Shown here: piece by piece, positions 10,576 through 20,893 of the stretch
Layout: each line of letters opens with the position of its first letter
Numbering within the stretch: the stretch's first letter is position 1
NCBI GenBank assembly: GCA_949825065.1
Contig: OX463864.1
Coordinates: 16,753,327 to 16,817,326 of the forward strand
Reading direction: 5' to 3'
Source: Odontocerum albicorne
Lineage: Eukaryota; Arthropoda; Insecta; Trichoptera; Odontoceridae
DNA length: 64,000 nucleotides
Translations under genes and position numbers: made by a program
Notes under the pieces: generated by a model
Seen by the model: the letters and a program-made list of their open reading frames with translations, nothing else
Databases searched by the model: none
Told to the model about the DNA's origin: nothing

Positions 10576-11061
10576 GCACTGTTCAGAGAGCCGACTATCT
10601 CACGAGGGCTCTCTTACTTTTGGTGATGCTTCCGATATTCTTAAAATATTCAATAATTAAGCACCTTCAATTTACTTTTGCAAAACACACTCAAAATATT
10701 GAAAAAAAAACACACGACACCAGTTACCATGAAACGTGTTAACCCAAATACACCATATTGCGTATTTCTTATATCCCCGCCATTCGATGAGATTCTCTCG
10801 CATGACCGGATCGCACGTAACGGCCAGTGAGCAAATTTCAATTTCAAAATTCAAATTTATCCCGAACCGTTCCCGTGTTGCGCCCCGGTGCATTCAGGTA
10901 TGCAGTATTAATACATCGATGCACCAAACCTACGGGAATAACCGAAAAAAAGGCCCCAGGTAGATTTTTACCAAAAAAGCAGGTACCTAAGAAGAATTTC
11001 TGTGAAATATGGTGTACATACATACATAACATATGATATACTCGTATGTGTATATAATTTA
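10576..11061. other. Unassigned stretch with a less AT-rich core
   Basis: The 10740-10970 part is more GC-rich than its surroundings and has overlapping short frames on both strands, none recognised. It may be an old repeat or a regulatory segment. Confidence 0.35.
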
Positions 11062-11160
11062 GAGGTGTGTAGCCGCGCGATAAAGCTCTAGACTTCCGTG
11101 CGGAAGGTCGCAGGTTTGAACCCTGCGCTGTGCTACTCACTTTAAATGACTGGCATTTTT
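11062..11160 (+). mobile_element. SINE-1 head fragment
   Basis: SINE-1 is a second tRNA-derived family. The full pattern is GGTGCATGGCCGCGCGATAA (A box region), TTCCGTGCGGAAGGTCG, the B box GGTTCGAACCC, then CGCTGTGCTACTC and a 290-bp body. This copy keeps the head (AGCCGCGCGATAAAG and GGTTTGAACCC) and stops soon after CTGGCATTTTT. Confidence 0.8.
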
Positions 11161-11221
11161 GTTATGGTTTTTATATTGCTTATCATTAATTTCTATATCA
11201 CTTTTAAGCAATACAATTAAT

Positions 11222-11700
11222 AGCCATACTAGCAAATTTTATATATGGAAGTGAAACGTAGACGTGGAAAAAGACTGATAGGTGCCGAATAAATGCTATA
11301 GAAATACGTACATTGAGGAGAATACATATGATGACAGTGTGTGACGGATCACGGAATGAAATGATTAGGGATGAATGTGAACTTAATGTGTTGAGTAAGA
11401 TGAAGAAGAGCACGCTGAGATGATTTGATCACGTTGAACGAATGAAATAAGAAAGACTAACAAAACAAATATATAGTGCCAATGTAAGTGAGAGTCGTGT
11501 GAGAGGAAGACCAAGGAAGTATGGTTGGATAAAGTGAATGATATTTCGAAAGAAGGAAATGTAGAAAGTCAGAGAAATCATATAAGTTGTATGAAAAGGT
11601 GTCTGGGTGTGGAAGAAGAGGCTTAAGATGTGTTTCGTGATAGGAAAGTCTTGCGCTCTGCCCCGATAAATAATTGGCGTGATTGTATGTATGTATTAAT
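11222..11700 (+). mobile_element. LINE-C fragment
   Basis: Landmarks in order: TATATGGAAGTGAAAC, CATTGAGGAGAATACATA, GTGTTGAGTAAGATGAAGAA, a TGG-to-TGA change in the RWFGH motif, GAGAGGAAGACC, and the tail TGGCGTGATTGTATGTATGT. Several small indels break the frame. Confidence 0.8.
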
Positions 11701-12159
11701 AGCGATATATGAAGAAAACTGCCTCACGATGAATCATCTAGGAATTTTGATGGCTACATTGAAACTTTGGGTTTGATCAGTCAATACTGTACTATAATTG
11801 CAGGAGTGCAACATATTGAACGCAATAAACCAATACACAGCCTGCTGTCATTCATCCATGGGATGACTGACAGTCATACTCTATAGCCGATCGTATTGCA
11901 CGGCAATCTCCGTAAGAAACTTGTAACAGCGAAATATTTTGTAAATTAATGATCTCGGGTATGTTTCGTGTTGTAAATGGAGACGGCTGCTGTAATTAAC
12001 CTGAAGTGTACGTTACGTGGTTCACAAAACAAAGAAATGCCATCCGGGCAGTCATCAATCATCGGGGTAATCCCGTGTCGCGACATGGCTCCATTTCGTT
12101 AGCGGGTATGTCCTACAGCCCCATTAGCAAGCGGCACGATTATCAACAGTACATACATG
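11701..12159. other. Unassigned stretch
   Basis: No repeat landmark or coding frame is recognised. Base composition is somewhat less AT-rich than the surroundings. Confidence 0.45.
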
Positions 12160-12385
12160 TGTTATAATACATATCATAACGCCGTGTCTCTTGTATGGTA
12201 GGCAGAGAGAATAGATCTCCAAACTTTTCTATCCATACACACAAATGTTGCTTCCTCCACATTCATTCATAATCTTCTATATAATTCATATTTCTCACTT
12301 TACTTACCTTCTTTCAAAAACTGATCTATTTGGTCCAGTCACGTTTTCCTTGGTCTACCTCTTTCCTGGGATGACCGTATTACCG
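12160..12385 (-). mobile_element. LINE-C 3' end fragment
   Basis: The plus strand reads CATAACGCCGTGTCTC, GGCAGAGAGAATAGATC, CTTTTCTATCC and CCTTGGTCTACCTCTTTC, the reverse complement of the LINE-C tail and of its GRPRKVWLDQ codons. Confidence 0.7.
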
Positions 12386-12699
12386 AATTGTAATCAAAAT
12401 AGTTCTTACCAGAGAAGTATACAAATTTTTAGATGATTCTAGTTTGGAAAAATCATTACCAATTCTTAGTATAAAGCGCAGTTTATGCAATGCCGCGCAT
12501 ATCTCTTTTTATCTACATATGGAACAAAGCTAAGCTTCTTATCAAATATTGATTAATATTGATAAGATATTTCAGACAAGACATTTAAATATTTATATTT
12601 GTTTAAATAAAAAAAGTAAGCATAACATTGTAGAAATCTATATACTCGTACAATCAAAATAATATAAATAATTTTCGTCGTTTTCACTACAAAACCCAT
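12386..12699. other. Unassigned AT-rich stretch
   Basis: Nothing recognised except the motif TATACTCGTA at 12641. Confidence 0.45.
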
Positions 12700-12905
12700 C
12701 TTCTTCTTCTTCCTAGTATCATGTCAGGTCCCCCCAACGTTGACTATCACCTGAGAGTAGGCATCTTTGTCCCCGGCAGTCCGAAAAAGATCCCCAACGT
12801 TCCTTATACCAGTTCAATCACGTATATTGCGGAGCTAGGAGATTTGCTTCCTGCCAACACCTCTTCGACCCTCTTTTTTGCCTTGAATGATCAGGCACAG
12901 TAATT
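12700..12905 (-). mobile_element. LINE-D: C-terminal end of an RTE-like retrotransposon
   Basis: Minus-strand translation gives GKKEGRRGVGRKQIS-stop-LRNIRD-stop-TGIRN, then GDLFRTAGDKDAYSQVIVNV and GGT-stop. It is followed by the GAAGAAGAAGAAG tail at 12700-12715. GRRGVGRKQxSWLRNIRDWTG is a well-known C-terminal signature of insect RTE-type elements. Both in-frame stops sit where Trp is expected, so this copy is dead. A plus-strand frame over the same bases is a shadow. Confidence 0.85.
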
Positions 12906-13171
12906 TGTACTTTTCTCCTCTAAGTTCATGACCCAAATAGGACAACTTTCGGATTTTGAATATTAGTCAGCAACTCTCTATCAACGTTGGCTGTTTGAAG
13001 AACCCTTGTGTTGTTGACCGTATCCGTCCAGCAACAAAACCTATAGCATCCAAAATATTAAAAATAATCAAATAGTGACAACTGTTACATTTAAAGGAAG
13101 ACACTCTGAAACATGTTTTTAATATAGAATCCTCGACATTCATACATCTCTTTTTAATAAATAAATCCCGA

Positions 13172-13307
13172 CGTCAGTAGCCTAGTTGGTAAGATATCTG
13201 CCTTCGATTCCCGTCGGAACCTAGATATTTTTAAAGAATTCCAGCCTGATTTTCACTTAAGACCTCTTTAACAACTATCTTTTGGTTGAAAGAGATTGCC
13301 ACACGAG
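13172..13307 (+). mobile_element. SINE-2 copy
   Basis: The A box GCCTAGTTGGTAAGA is intact and GATTCCCGTCGGAACC marks the B box side. The body AATTCCAGCCTGATTTTCAC is present. It ends at AGAGATTGCCACACGAG without the tail repeat. Confidence 0.75.
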
Positions 13308-13369
13308 TTTTGTTGTCTTCTTTTCATTCATATGGTACTCTCCATATTATAATTAGTCATTTGGACATA

Positions 13370-13560
13370 TCGAAAGGCGTGGCCGGCAAACGACATTGTC
13401 TTCGACCCCAATAATCGAGTCTTCTGGTTCGGAACCGCTTTAGTAGACATGAAATTCGCATTTCGCTGCCGCACAGGTTGGAAATATTACACCTACACCG
13501 TACGTGAAGAGGTAACAATACTCGGCACAATTATCATGTCTAGCGTACCATACGAGGTCA
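13370..13560 (+). repeat. Low-copy dispersed repeat, copy 1
   Basis: Its sequence (GACATTGTCTTCGACC, AATCGAGTCTTCTGG, GTACGTGAAGAGGT) matches the reverse complement of 19550-19720 with moderate divergence. Neither copy shows a protein or terminal repeats. Both lie beside SINE-2 pieces. Confidence 0.45.
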
Positions 13561-13574
13561 CCTTTTTTCGGTTT

Positions 13575-13641
13575 CAATCTGGAATCTTATCCGATACCCC
13601 CGGATGAAAGTTAAGCGTCTTATCCATTAGGTCATGAAGGT
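13575..13641 (-). mobile_element. SINE-2 head fragment
   Basis: The plus strand reads CCGGATGAAAGTTAAGCGTC then TTATCCATTAGGTCATG, the reverse complement of the SINE-2 A-box head. The same truncated head form with AAGTTAAGCGTC recurs at 41600 and 42440. Confidence 0.6.
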
Positions 13642-13681
13642 GGTCAACATGACAATAAACCAACCAAATTGTATTCTATAC

Positions 13682-14127
13682 CAGTTGTCAGCAATATATG
13701 GCACGCGTTCCACTAGGCGGCACGAGGAAAGTTTATTGGTGGCACGGCATAAATAATAACAAATAATTAAATTCTTCAGTACATGAACAAATTACATGCA
13801 TAATTTTTAAAACGAAACGGTCTATTTTCTCTCATAAAATTATCAGTTTTTGAGGGGGGAAATCCAAAAATTATTGCTGCGCCAAATCTCGCTTTAATTT
13901 TGAACAGGACCTCCAATTTATATTGCGCATGGGGTCATGTAAGTAATTTGAATTATAACGAAGTAATATAATAGTAAGTAAATAAATATTCAATTTCTTA
14001 AACACAGATTTTTATTTAAGAAATCCCCCTTTATGAAAATTTCCTGGATCCGTTAGTGGCACGTGGATTGTGCAATACTTAATAATTAAAAAGTGGCACT
14101 CCAGTGCATATAGGTTGCCGACCGCTG
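13682..14127. mobile_element. hAT-like non-autonomous element
   Basis: The left end is CAGTTGTCAGCAA and the right end reads TTGCCGACCGCTG, giving imperfect inverted termini of the CAGNGGTCGGCAA type found in one hAT group. The interior has GTGGCAC motifs near both ends (about 13740 and 14053). I do not see a convincing 8-bp target duplication, so the ends are approximate. It separates two SINE-2 tail pieces (13642-13680 and 14136-14215). Confidence 0.55.
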
Positions 14128-14135
14128 AACTAGAT

Positions 14136-14215
14136 CATGGAGATAGTCAACACGGCAATGAACCAGCCAAGTTGTACTCTATACAACGAAAATGTTATAC
14201 AATACAAATTGTATT
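14136..14215 (+). mobile_element. SINE-2 tail fragment
   Basis: It reads GGCAATGAACCAGCCAAGTT, GTACTCTATACAACG and TTATACAATACAA. It resembles the piece at 13630-13680, just left of the hAT-like element. Confidence 0.6.
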
Positions 14216-14644
14216 CTAAATTAAATCTTATATAAAAATCATGGTTTTATTTAAACACATATCACCCCCTACTCTATAAGGATCGGAGCTCCAACTTCGG
14301 CACATTGCCCTGCCACCTGGTTTTCCTTTTTTTATATTGTTCCCTCATATTTGTGTGCATTTAGGCTCATAAACCAGACCACCACACCCTACGATCCCCT
14401 ATTCTTTTCTACGGGCTGAGTTTGCAGCATATCATCACCTTCAGTCAATGTTTGAATTATGCTGTCTCACAGATTACCCATGTGAGTTCTACTGGTTAGA
14501 TTAAAAGCCGTTTGAAAATATGAAAAAGCGCATGTATGTTTAACATATCATACTTGTACTGTTTCATTGACTATCCATCCACATGGGTTATAGTCATGAG
14601 ATTAAAAGCATTTTGGTAATATGCAAAATAGCGTATAATTGGAC
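14216..14644. other. Unassigned stretch
   Basis: Two diverged copies of an about 45-bp segment (GATTAAAAGCCGTTTG at 14501 and GATTAAAAGCATTTTG at 14600) are the only structure seen. Confidence 0.4.
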
Positions 14645-14730
14645 TTACTGGATGTATGGTAAGGTCGACTGCTGGAGGAGGCCGGGGCCCACAATGGGCT
14701 GTAGCGCCATTGATGATGATGAGGATGTAT
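14645..14730 (+). mobile_element. LINE tail with GAT repeats
   Basis: It reads CTGCTGGAGGAGGCC then CACAATGGGCTGTAGCGCC and TGATGATGATGAGGATG. This matches the conserved last codons and TGA-TGA-TGA tail of a common insect LINE C terminus (LLEEA...GL.R then stop). Confidence 0.55.
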
Positions 14731-15209
14731 GGTATGAGTAATTTTTTTATAACTTGCTTTATGTCATACGTATATATTTTTTTATAGAATCCACCAATGA
14801 AATTAGAGCCGTCTAAATGTTGCTAGTCGATTAGTGCGTCTTATTTAAAAAAAAGTTTTAAATACATTGATATTTTTTTTTAAATCTCACTTCCTTGCGC
14901 ATTTCGATATCATCCCTTCATGCACGCTGTTCAAAATTAGATCAAGAAAAATGTAGCATATTTACGATGAAATTGTTCCGGGACAGCATGTTATTTTATC
15001 AACCGAAAATTTTACATTTATTCCGGAAAATATTAAATCTGTTAAATTTAGTTATGGTGGCACCCTAAAGCAATATTCTCTGAACTTTGTCGATTGCGCA
15101 CCTCCAAATTAAAATAAATGTTAGATAACCCCAATACGTATTGCATTTATGCCACTTGTAAAATGTCGAAGTTTAAGTTAGAGCAAAACAAATATATTTT
15201 ATTGTTATT
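14731..15209. other. Unassigned AT-rich stretch
   Basis: No structure recognised; several poly-T and poly-A runs. Confidence 0.45.
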
Positions 15210-15400
15210 TACAATACAACCTGGCGTGTTATTCCTGTGTGAAAATATCTTCCTTCCAACCAAAAATATTTAAAGAGACCGTAAGTGATAACCAGATTGG
15301 AATCCTTTTTACAGTTAAAAAATCGGGTACTTAAGGGAATCGAATCCGCAACCCTCGAGTTGGAAGAAAGGCATCTTACCAACTAGGCCACGGAAGTACC
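15210..15400 (-). mobile_element. SINE-2 copy, near full length
   Basis: The minus head is well kept: GGGAATCGAATCCGCAACCC (B box, about 15340) and TCTTACCAACTAGGCCACGG (A box, about 15373). The tail ATACAACCTGGC is at 15213. Confidence 0.8.
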
Positions 15401-15744
15401 TGTTAACAAAAATGTGCTTTATATTCTGCAGATGTTTTATCTTAAACTTTAGTACTGTGTTTTTTTTTCTCACATGTTCTCAAATCGATTCACGCTGCTG
15501 CCCACTTTGATGAATATGTCAGTAAGACTTCCCAAAACTCATCTGGATTTGAACTGGACTGGATATCACCACTTATCTACTGCTTTGAGTTACCACTCTG
15601 TAAAAACTTTTTCTAAATAATAATAAAAATACAATTTAAATAACGCCGTTTTTACCGCCGCCGTTTACTGAGTAGATTTTCCTGAAGGACGCTCTAACTA
15701 TTACTGGCAGATTAAAAGTATCACCAAATAAATATATGTAAGTT
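15401..15744. other. Unassigned stretch
   Basis: No repeat landmark or coding frame recognised. Confidence 0.45.
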
Positions 15745-15965
15745 GAGTATAACCATAGGAAGCTGATGGCTGTGCCATTAGATTAGGAACTTTCCCACAT
15801 CTGCACATGTTTAGAAAAACATATTTGGTAAGAAAATCGCAGAAAAATTAACGAAAAATGAAATGCAAAGAAATCTTTTTAGATCTGATATGTGATAGAT
15901 ACACGTTCGGCTTTAGGTTTAGTGTTTGTGGGCAGTGTTCATATATAATCATAAATTTTGATTTG
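15745..15965 (+). mobile_element. LINE-E 3' end fragment
   Basis: It matches the better copy at 54085-54335: GCCATTAGATTAGG, CATCTGCACATGTTTAGAAA, ACACGTTCGGCTTTAGG and TTCATATATAATCATAAA. At the protein level the intact copy reads PHLHTFRKSLKAF, the end of a LINE polyprotein. Confidence 0.6.
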
Positions 15966-16088
15966 AAGACTGAATTCGCACACAGAATTTTTAATTTATT
16001 TAGCTCTAGAACAACGGCTCTAATCATCTCAGAACATCCAAAATGTGGGTTGGACACTTTTTTATATTAACATCTATTAATACAAACT

Positions 16089-16205
16089 AACGAATGAAAG
16101 AAGAAAGACTAACAAAACCATTATAAGGTTGGGTGTCGAGATAGGAAAGTTTGGCGCTCTGTTCTCTCTGCTTACTCTGACAAGGAAATAACGTGATGGA
16201 TGTGT
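16089..16205 (+). mobile_element. LINE-C fragment with internal deletion
   Basis: AACGAATGAAAGAAGAAAGA and CTAACAAAACC (the NEERLTKQ codons) jump directly to GTCGAGATAGGAAAGT and the tail. The piece between is missing. Confidence 0.7.
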
Positions 16206-16557
16206 GTACTACGTTTTTTTTTCGTTCATATTCTTCATCAAGGATTAATATTCATTCTCTAATAAATGTGTGATACGGTGTTTTGGCATTATTTAAACAC
16301 AGCTCAGATGGTATTCCGCCTCGTGGATATCGTATATGCGCTTCGTCATTCTAAACGAGATTTAAAGTACAGGCGGTCATCGGGCGTGGAAAGTGTACCA
16401 TACTGGGTAATGTGATTATGTAGCAATCCGTCCTATCCACCTACCCCTCTAGACTGGCGTTGCATTGGAGCAATTTCTCCCTCAGATATACTCGTATATT
16501 TTTATAAAATATTTATAGAATTTTCTTGAATAATATTAAATTGTCGACAATATACCT
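16206..16557. other. Unassigned stretch
   Basis: No feature recognised apart from TATACTCGTATA at 16487. Confidence 0.45.
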
Positions 16558-16800
16558 TCGACAAGTTTTCCGGCACATTGCTCGTGACCAAAAAGACAGT
16601 TTGGAGACGTTTGTTGTTATTGGAGGCGTGGAAGGCCGACGCACAAGAGGAATAATCCCAATGCGTTAGTCTGACCAAGTAAGAAACTCAACTGGACCAC
16701 CCTTTACGACTGCCCTTCGAGCCGTGGAGTGCAGGGTTGGATGGAGTAGTCGTCGGAGGTTATGGGAGTCACGATGCTTAGTCATGAGCTACACGATAGG
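16558..16800 (+). mobile_element. LINE-F C-terminal polyprotein fragment
   Basis: Translation gives FRHIARDQKDSLETFVVIGG, VEGRRTRG, then an SDQVRNSTG segment and AVECRVGW. This is the FGHI-R...GKxEGRRxRGRxxxxWxDxV pattern at the C terminus of insect LINEs. A minus copy of the same family is at 36487-36680 (ELHDRMG matching SYTIG here). Stops and a frame slip are present. Confidence 0.7.
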
Positions 16801-16819
16801 ATGATGAGACACGCGTGTC

Positions 16820-17371
16820 AGAGGTGCCACGCCAAGACATTTTGGGTGACACGCATCAAGGTCCAAACTCATGAATCTAGAAATAAATCGTTTGGAGAAT
16901 GAAGAAGAGTGCCACTACGAACAAGATATTTTGAATTCTTGGAACCGATTACCGAACACTTTTGGCACTCTGAAAAATCTAGCGATGGCTTTACTAATTT
17001 CGAATTATATTTCCCTCAACGTACTTTTGTGAGACCTTATTCTCGTTGCGTTGAATAATATTAAAACAAATAAAAGAAACCGACTGACTGATGAAGTTTG
17101 TAATGCTTGCTTGTATTTAAAATGTACGAAATACCAGTCTTCAATTGAAGATTAAGCAAATGCAATTCAGCAACAAAAAAGTCACTAATGTAAATAATTA
17201 TTTGTTTTTGCTTTTTAATGATAATAAATAAATACATAGTTCAAAAACAAAACTTTCATTTACTAGGGCTGCAAAAATTATTAACATTCCTAGAGGTGAC
17301 ACGGCACCCGGGTCAAGCCAGTTTTTTTTCAGAATTTTGACACGCCGAGCTAAAAAGGTTACCCATCACTG
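16820..17371 (+). mobile_element. hAT element right end with transposase C-terminal (dimerisation) remnant
   Basis: Plus translation of 16880-17170 gives RLPNTFGTLKNLAMALLISN, then NIKTNKRNRLTDEVCNACLY and AIQQQKSH-stop. This is the C-terminal dimerisation region of hAT transposases of the ZBED5/SCAND3-related group (…NRLTDE…L…Y…ANxIQxQKSH). Two changes break the frame, a stop before ANAIQ and a lesion near 17030. Downstream, the sequence ends with GGTTACCCATCACTG at 17357-17371, a CAGTGATGGGTAACC-type hAT terminus. The left end was not found. Confidence 0.75.
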
Positions 17372-17595
17372 TGTTAGGCCATGTAAAACATGTTTTACAC
17401 CATGACTAACTACATTAGTTATTTTGTATTAGTATGAGGGCCAATTGTTTTACATATTAAAAAAAGCAATATTAAAATAAATTTCATTGCTTTAAAATAA
17501 CTTATTCATATACTTTTCATCTTCTTGTTTAAACATTTTTAAGTCTCGGTGGGCCGCATGCAGCCGTTTTAAACATGCCTTTTTTATTACTTTCT

Positions 17596-17806
17596 TGACA
17601 GGTGTCTTCCAACAGGGGATTAAGGGTTCGACATCCGTTGGTTCGACATCCGTTGATTGGGAACCAATTCATTTTAGAAAGAGTCCAGTCTGGTTTTAAT
17701 TGAAAGCCTCTTTAAAAAATATATATTTGTGGCGTATTGGATTAGATTACCTATAGGCAATAAACCTTCTAGATTGTACTTAATACAACGAAAGTGTAAT
17801 GTTTCG
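17596..17806 (+). mobile_element. SINE-2 copy, diverged
   Basis: A local duplication GGTTCGACATCCGTTG occurs twice at the B box (17626-17656). The body AGTCCAGTCTGGTTTTAATT and the tail TACTTAATACAACGAAAGTG are clear. Confidence 0.7.
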
Positions 17807-17887
17807 AAATATCGTGACTTCCATCATTCGTTGCCATGAAATAAAGCCGTCAATTACGAGTAGTTGTGATACAACAAAATCCCTTAG

Positions 17888-17950
17888 CCCCTTTGAGTCT
17901 TTTTCCACGTCCACGTTGCATTCCCATTCATCAAAGTTGGTACTAAACTA
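17888..17950 (-). mobile_element. LINE-C scrap
   Basis: AGTCTTTTTCCACGTCCACG and CATCAAAGTTGGTACTAAAC are the reverse complement of the LINE-C YGSETW region. Confidence 0.55.
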
Positions 17951-18859
17951 CTGTTGTGGAATATCACCATAACAGATTTTGATACGGTCCGGTTCGATTA
18001 GTTTTAATGCTAAAATGCGTTTTTTTGCGTTAAAATGCCATAGAATAAATTTAACATCATATCCGTCGTACTCGAACAGATAATTAAGTTGTCAGAATTT
18101 ATTTCCCGATAAGACTAAATAAATATTATTTTATTTATTAACATCTAAAGGAGTATGGCCGTACGGTGTACGGTGAGCGAATTTTTACCTTAAGAGAGTA
18201 TGGACGTACATGGTACGTCCGATGTTTTTTTCCCGAATACATGAATTTATCCATAAAACGGACAAGGCTCAAATGTTCTTATCTATTCAATTATTTTGTA
18301 AATGGCGGCCGCAATTACGTTTTTTATATTACTTACAAAATCATTTTTTTATTTTGCTAACAAAATCTCACTCGCTTAGAGGTTAAGTAGATAAAGTGGA
18401 TTGATAAACGACGTTTCAAAAGCGTTGATAACAGCACACGGGAAGTGTAAGTCTTGTATTATACTAAAAATATTTTTTCAGTGAATTTCTTTCTTTCTAC
18501 AGAATAAGATATGTACTGTTTTTTTTAATGTTGTTCCCGTTATTGAAATTCTAGTAAAATATGTAGTTTCTTTGAGTGTGAAGATAAATGGGAAGTGGAA
18601 GACATATAATTCAAACCCGTGTCTATTTTACATTGGTGTCAGTGTCGCGAACGAATTGATTTCAATGTTTGTCTTGTTTGGGATGTTTCCATTTGTATCT
18701 TTCGAATCTGTGTCTTAGATACGTTCTTTCGAAGAGCAGTAGAACTTGGAGGTCGATTTCGTTTTCATCAAATACATTGATTATCCCGAATCGATCTAAT
18801 AGGGCTGTATGTTATGGTAGAGCTTTTGCCGTTGCTGGTGCTGTACCGTAGAATGGTCT
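17951..18859. other. Unassigned stretch
   Basis: A small perfect hairpin GGACGTAC-ATG-GTACGTCC sits at about 18201-18219, and a related GGCCGTACGG at about 18157. The minus strand of 18669-18851 has a weakly coding-like run (ENEIDLQVLLLFERTYLRHR) of unknown origin. Confidence 0.4.
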
Positions 18860-18990
18860 GTCTCGAAGTATTAGAAATATAGGTGACGCGTAAAGCTTTA
18901 AAAATCACTTAAAATCAACCCTTTTTGGGAGGTCTTATCAAAATTATGATGTTATTTGAACAGTATATTTAACCAAAAGCCGAATGTATT
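18860..18990 (-). mobile_element. Possible LINE-E fragment
   Basis: CCCTTTTTGGGAGGTCTTAT and AAAGCCGAATGTAT resemble the minus LINE-E copies at 46070 (CCCTTTTTGGGAAGTTTTAT) and 32410 (AAAGCCGAATGTGT). Confidence 0.4.
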
Positions 18991-19019
18991 AGAGATACGG
19001 GTGGTGTGTACAGCATTTT

Positions 19020-19250
19020 ATATTACGCCATGCCCCTATTGGGATAGGCAGAGATAGTAAATATTCACTTTATGCTATCCTGTCGTATGTCTTTTAGTTT
19101 TGCCACTTCCATACACATCGTCATGCGTACTCTCCTATTATAAAATATTTTCACTCTTCCCTCTTTGAGTATTTGATTAATTTGGTTGTGCCACGTATTT
19201 TAAGTCTTCCCTAACTTCTAGTACTTCATGCCAATTGCCCTCTAAGACGC
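19020..19250 (-). mobile_element. LINE-C subfamily 3' end fragment
   Basis: TACGCCATGCCCCTATTGGG, ATAGGCAGAGATA, CTCCTATTATAAAATATTTT and TTAAGTCTTCCC parallel the LINE-C tail but differ consistently. 47188-47300 is a second member of this subfamily. Confidence 0.55.
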
Positions 19251-19329
19251 TTGACTTCCTCCCAGAAGGGTATAGGTACGATAACCGAAGGTACCCAAAA
19301 TGAAAAAAGGATCCCAGTCTTGTAAAAGA

Positions 19330-19547
19330 GTTGTATTGTATTATACTTTCATTGTATACATTATAATGGTGGACTTATTGCGTTGTGGCAATCTCTTCTA
19401 ACCTACCAGAAATATGTTAAATATGCCTAAGTGAAAACCAACTGAAATTCTTTTTCTTATAAAAAAAATTGAGTTCCAAAGGGATTTGAACTCTGCAACC
19501 TCTGGGTTAGGTGACAGGCGTCTTACCAACTAGGCCACGGAGGTCCT
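19330..19547 (-). mobile_element. SINE-2 copy, near full length
   Basis: In order on the plus strand: TTGTATTGTATTATACTTTC (tail repeat), TTGTATACATT, GGCAATCTCTTC, AAGTGAAAACCAACTG, AGGGATTTGAACTC (B box) and TCTTACCAACTAGGCCACGG (A box). It is one of the best-preserved copies. Confidence 0.85.
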
Positions 19548-19549
19548 CA

Positions 19550-19720
19550 GGTAACCTCACGCGTACCCAGTACGTGTACGAGTGTTGTTTCTTCAAATGC
19601 TGTTGTGTTACCAACACGTGCAATGTCGAACAGCGACTTCTATTTCTCCTCCTGTGGTTCTAAACCCGAAGACTCGATTACTGTGGCCAAAGACATTATT
19701 TTCCGGTCACGTTCTTCAAT
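19550..19720 (-). repeat. Low-copy dispersed repeat, copy 2
   Basis: The reverse complement matches 13370-13560 (AATCGAGTCTTCGGG, GACATTATTTTCCGG versus GACATTGTCTTCGACC). It directly abuts the A-box side of the SINE-2 at 19330-19547. Confidence 0.4.
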
Positions 19721-19852
19721 ATGTATGACTCACCAATTCATATGTTAAAATGTGACATACGAAGGAAAATAAATAATTTTTTACATCAGATCTCGACATA
19801 CACCCGAGTGAAACCGGGCTCGACATTTTGTAGACAATGCAATACGCCATTG

Positions 19853-20031
19853 TTTCTCAACATTTGTAAAAAAAAAAATTAGACTGCGACCCCTTATACG
19901 TTGTATAACAATGCCTTGGACGTTGGTTTGTATTTTTTTTTCAAATAAATCTGCGCGTTTTTCTCAGAAAATTTATTTTCCTTTTTTTTTTGCAACCCAC
20001 TATGGCGTGAACCGTAGGTTGAGAAACGATA
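19853..20031. mobile_element. Short hAT-like MITE
   Basis: The ends read TTGTTTCTCAAC (left) and GTTGAGAAACGA (right), an inverted pair. The interior GACTGCGACCCC and GCAACCCAC sit near each end, as in hAT MITEs of the TTTCTCAACC type. A target duplication was not found. Confidence 0.5.
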
Positions 20032-20419
20032 CTAACATATTGATATTAAATTGAATTATTCTAACATCGAATGATATTATATGTATTAAAGTGCTGACGC
20101 TATTCTCAGCCTATCAACTTGTCCCAATTTATAGCTGCGAGCGTCTTTCTTATCTTGAATAAAGGTTGTTGCCATTTACTCGTATCGCTTTGTGTTTAAA
20201 ATATATAATACTTGCGTTATGTATTCTCAGTATAAATAATTATTGCTCATTTCGTTATTTATCGTTGCATTATCTTTTTCGCCTCCAGGGCGTCTTATTC
20301 TTAATTAATTACATTTAGCACTTGTATATCAAGAGTGATTTCACCGACATTTATAACATTTTAATGTTTCAAATACAATGTATTGGGTACAATTGTTTAA
20401 ACTACAATGTATGATTTAT
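20032..20419. other. Unassigned AT-rich stretch
   Basis: Nothing recognised apart from TACTCGTA at 20177. Confidence 0.45.
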
Positions 20420-20524
20420 AGTTCAGGCATTATCACTGTGAAGGTTTAAGGACATTGTTATTTGTTTAGTCAAACACTGTTTATTCTACTAGTGGACTAC
20501 TAGGTTGACTAAACAAATTACAAA
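20420..20524. mobile_element. Penelope-tail foldback, diverged
   Basis: GCATTATCACTGTGAAGG-TTTAAGGACATTGTTATTTG and CAAACACTGTTTATTC correspond to the Penelope-like 3' end. It is followed by an inverted partner, so TTTGTTTAGTCAAAC (about 20463) faces GTTGACTAAACAAA (about 20505). Confidence 0.55.
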
Positions 20525-20539
20525 AATTCTTACAAACTA

Positions 20540-20891
20540 CACAGTCTGTCCAATGGGAAAGGTGACTGGTGGGAAATTAAATACACGACATTGTTTATTT
20601 TTAGTTTACATTACCTTTTATTAAAAATGCACTTCTTGTGCTGTCTTGAGTCAATGCAATAGTGGAAGCGGTTGTAAAATTTTCTGAAGCACTCCTGAAA
20701 CTCATTCTTCGGAATTGCCTTCAAAATCGCGGTCGAAGCCTGTCTGAAATCGTGTCGAAACGCTTTCCTTTCATCGCCAATTTCAATTATCGAAATGTGT
20801 CGCTAGTTAACTCGTTTATTCATCCACATATGGCTTTTTCGCGTGGTACATGAAAATAAAATCCGTCACCTTTCCAATTGGACAGACTGTG
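20540..20891. mobile_element. Short mariner-type MITE with transposase remnant
   Basis: The 27-bp terminal inverted repeats begin CACAGTCTGTCCAATGGGAA and end TTCCAATTGGACAGACTGTG, with one mismatch and TA on each side (20538-20539, 20892-20893). The minus strand keeps a short C-terminal transposase remnant: AIPKNEFQECFRKFYNRFHY followed by CIDS. That matches the NxFQxCFxxWxxRxxxCI region of mariner-like transposases. At 352 bp it is a deletion derivative of an autonomous element different from the mariner at 1497. Confidence 0.85.
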
Positions 20892-20893
20892 TA

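Noticed and set aside
12721..12903. Plus-strand 60-codon frame with an apparent CAG/AG acceptor upstream
   Set aside because: The minus strand clearly encodes the C-terminal end of an RTE-like LINE; the polypyrimidine run is its GAAGAAGAAG tail.
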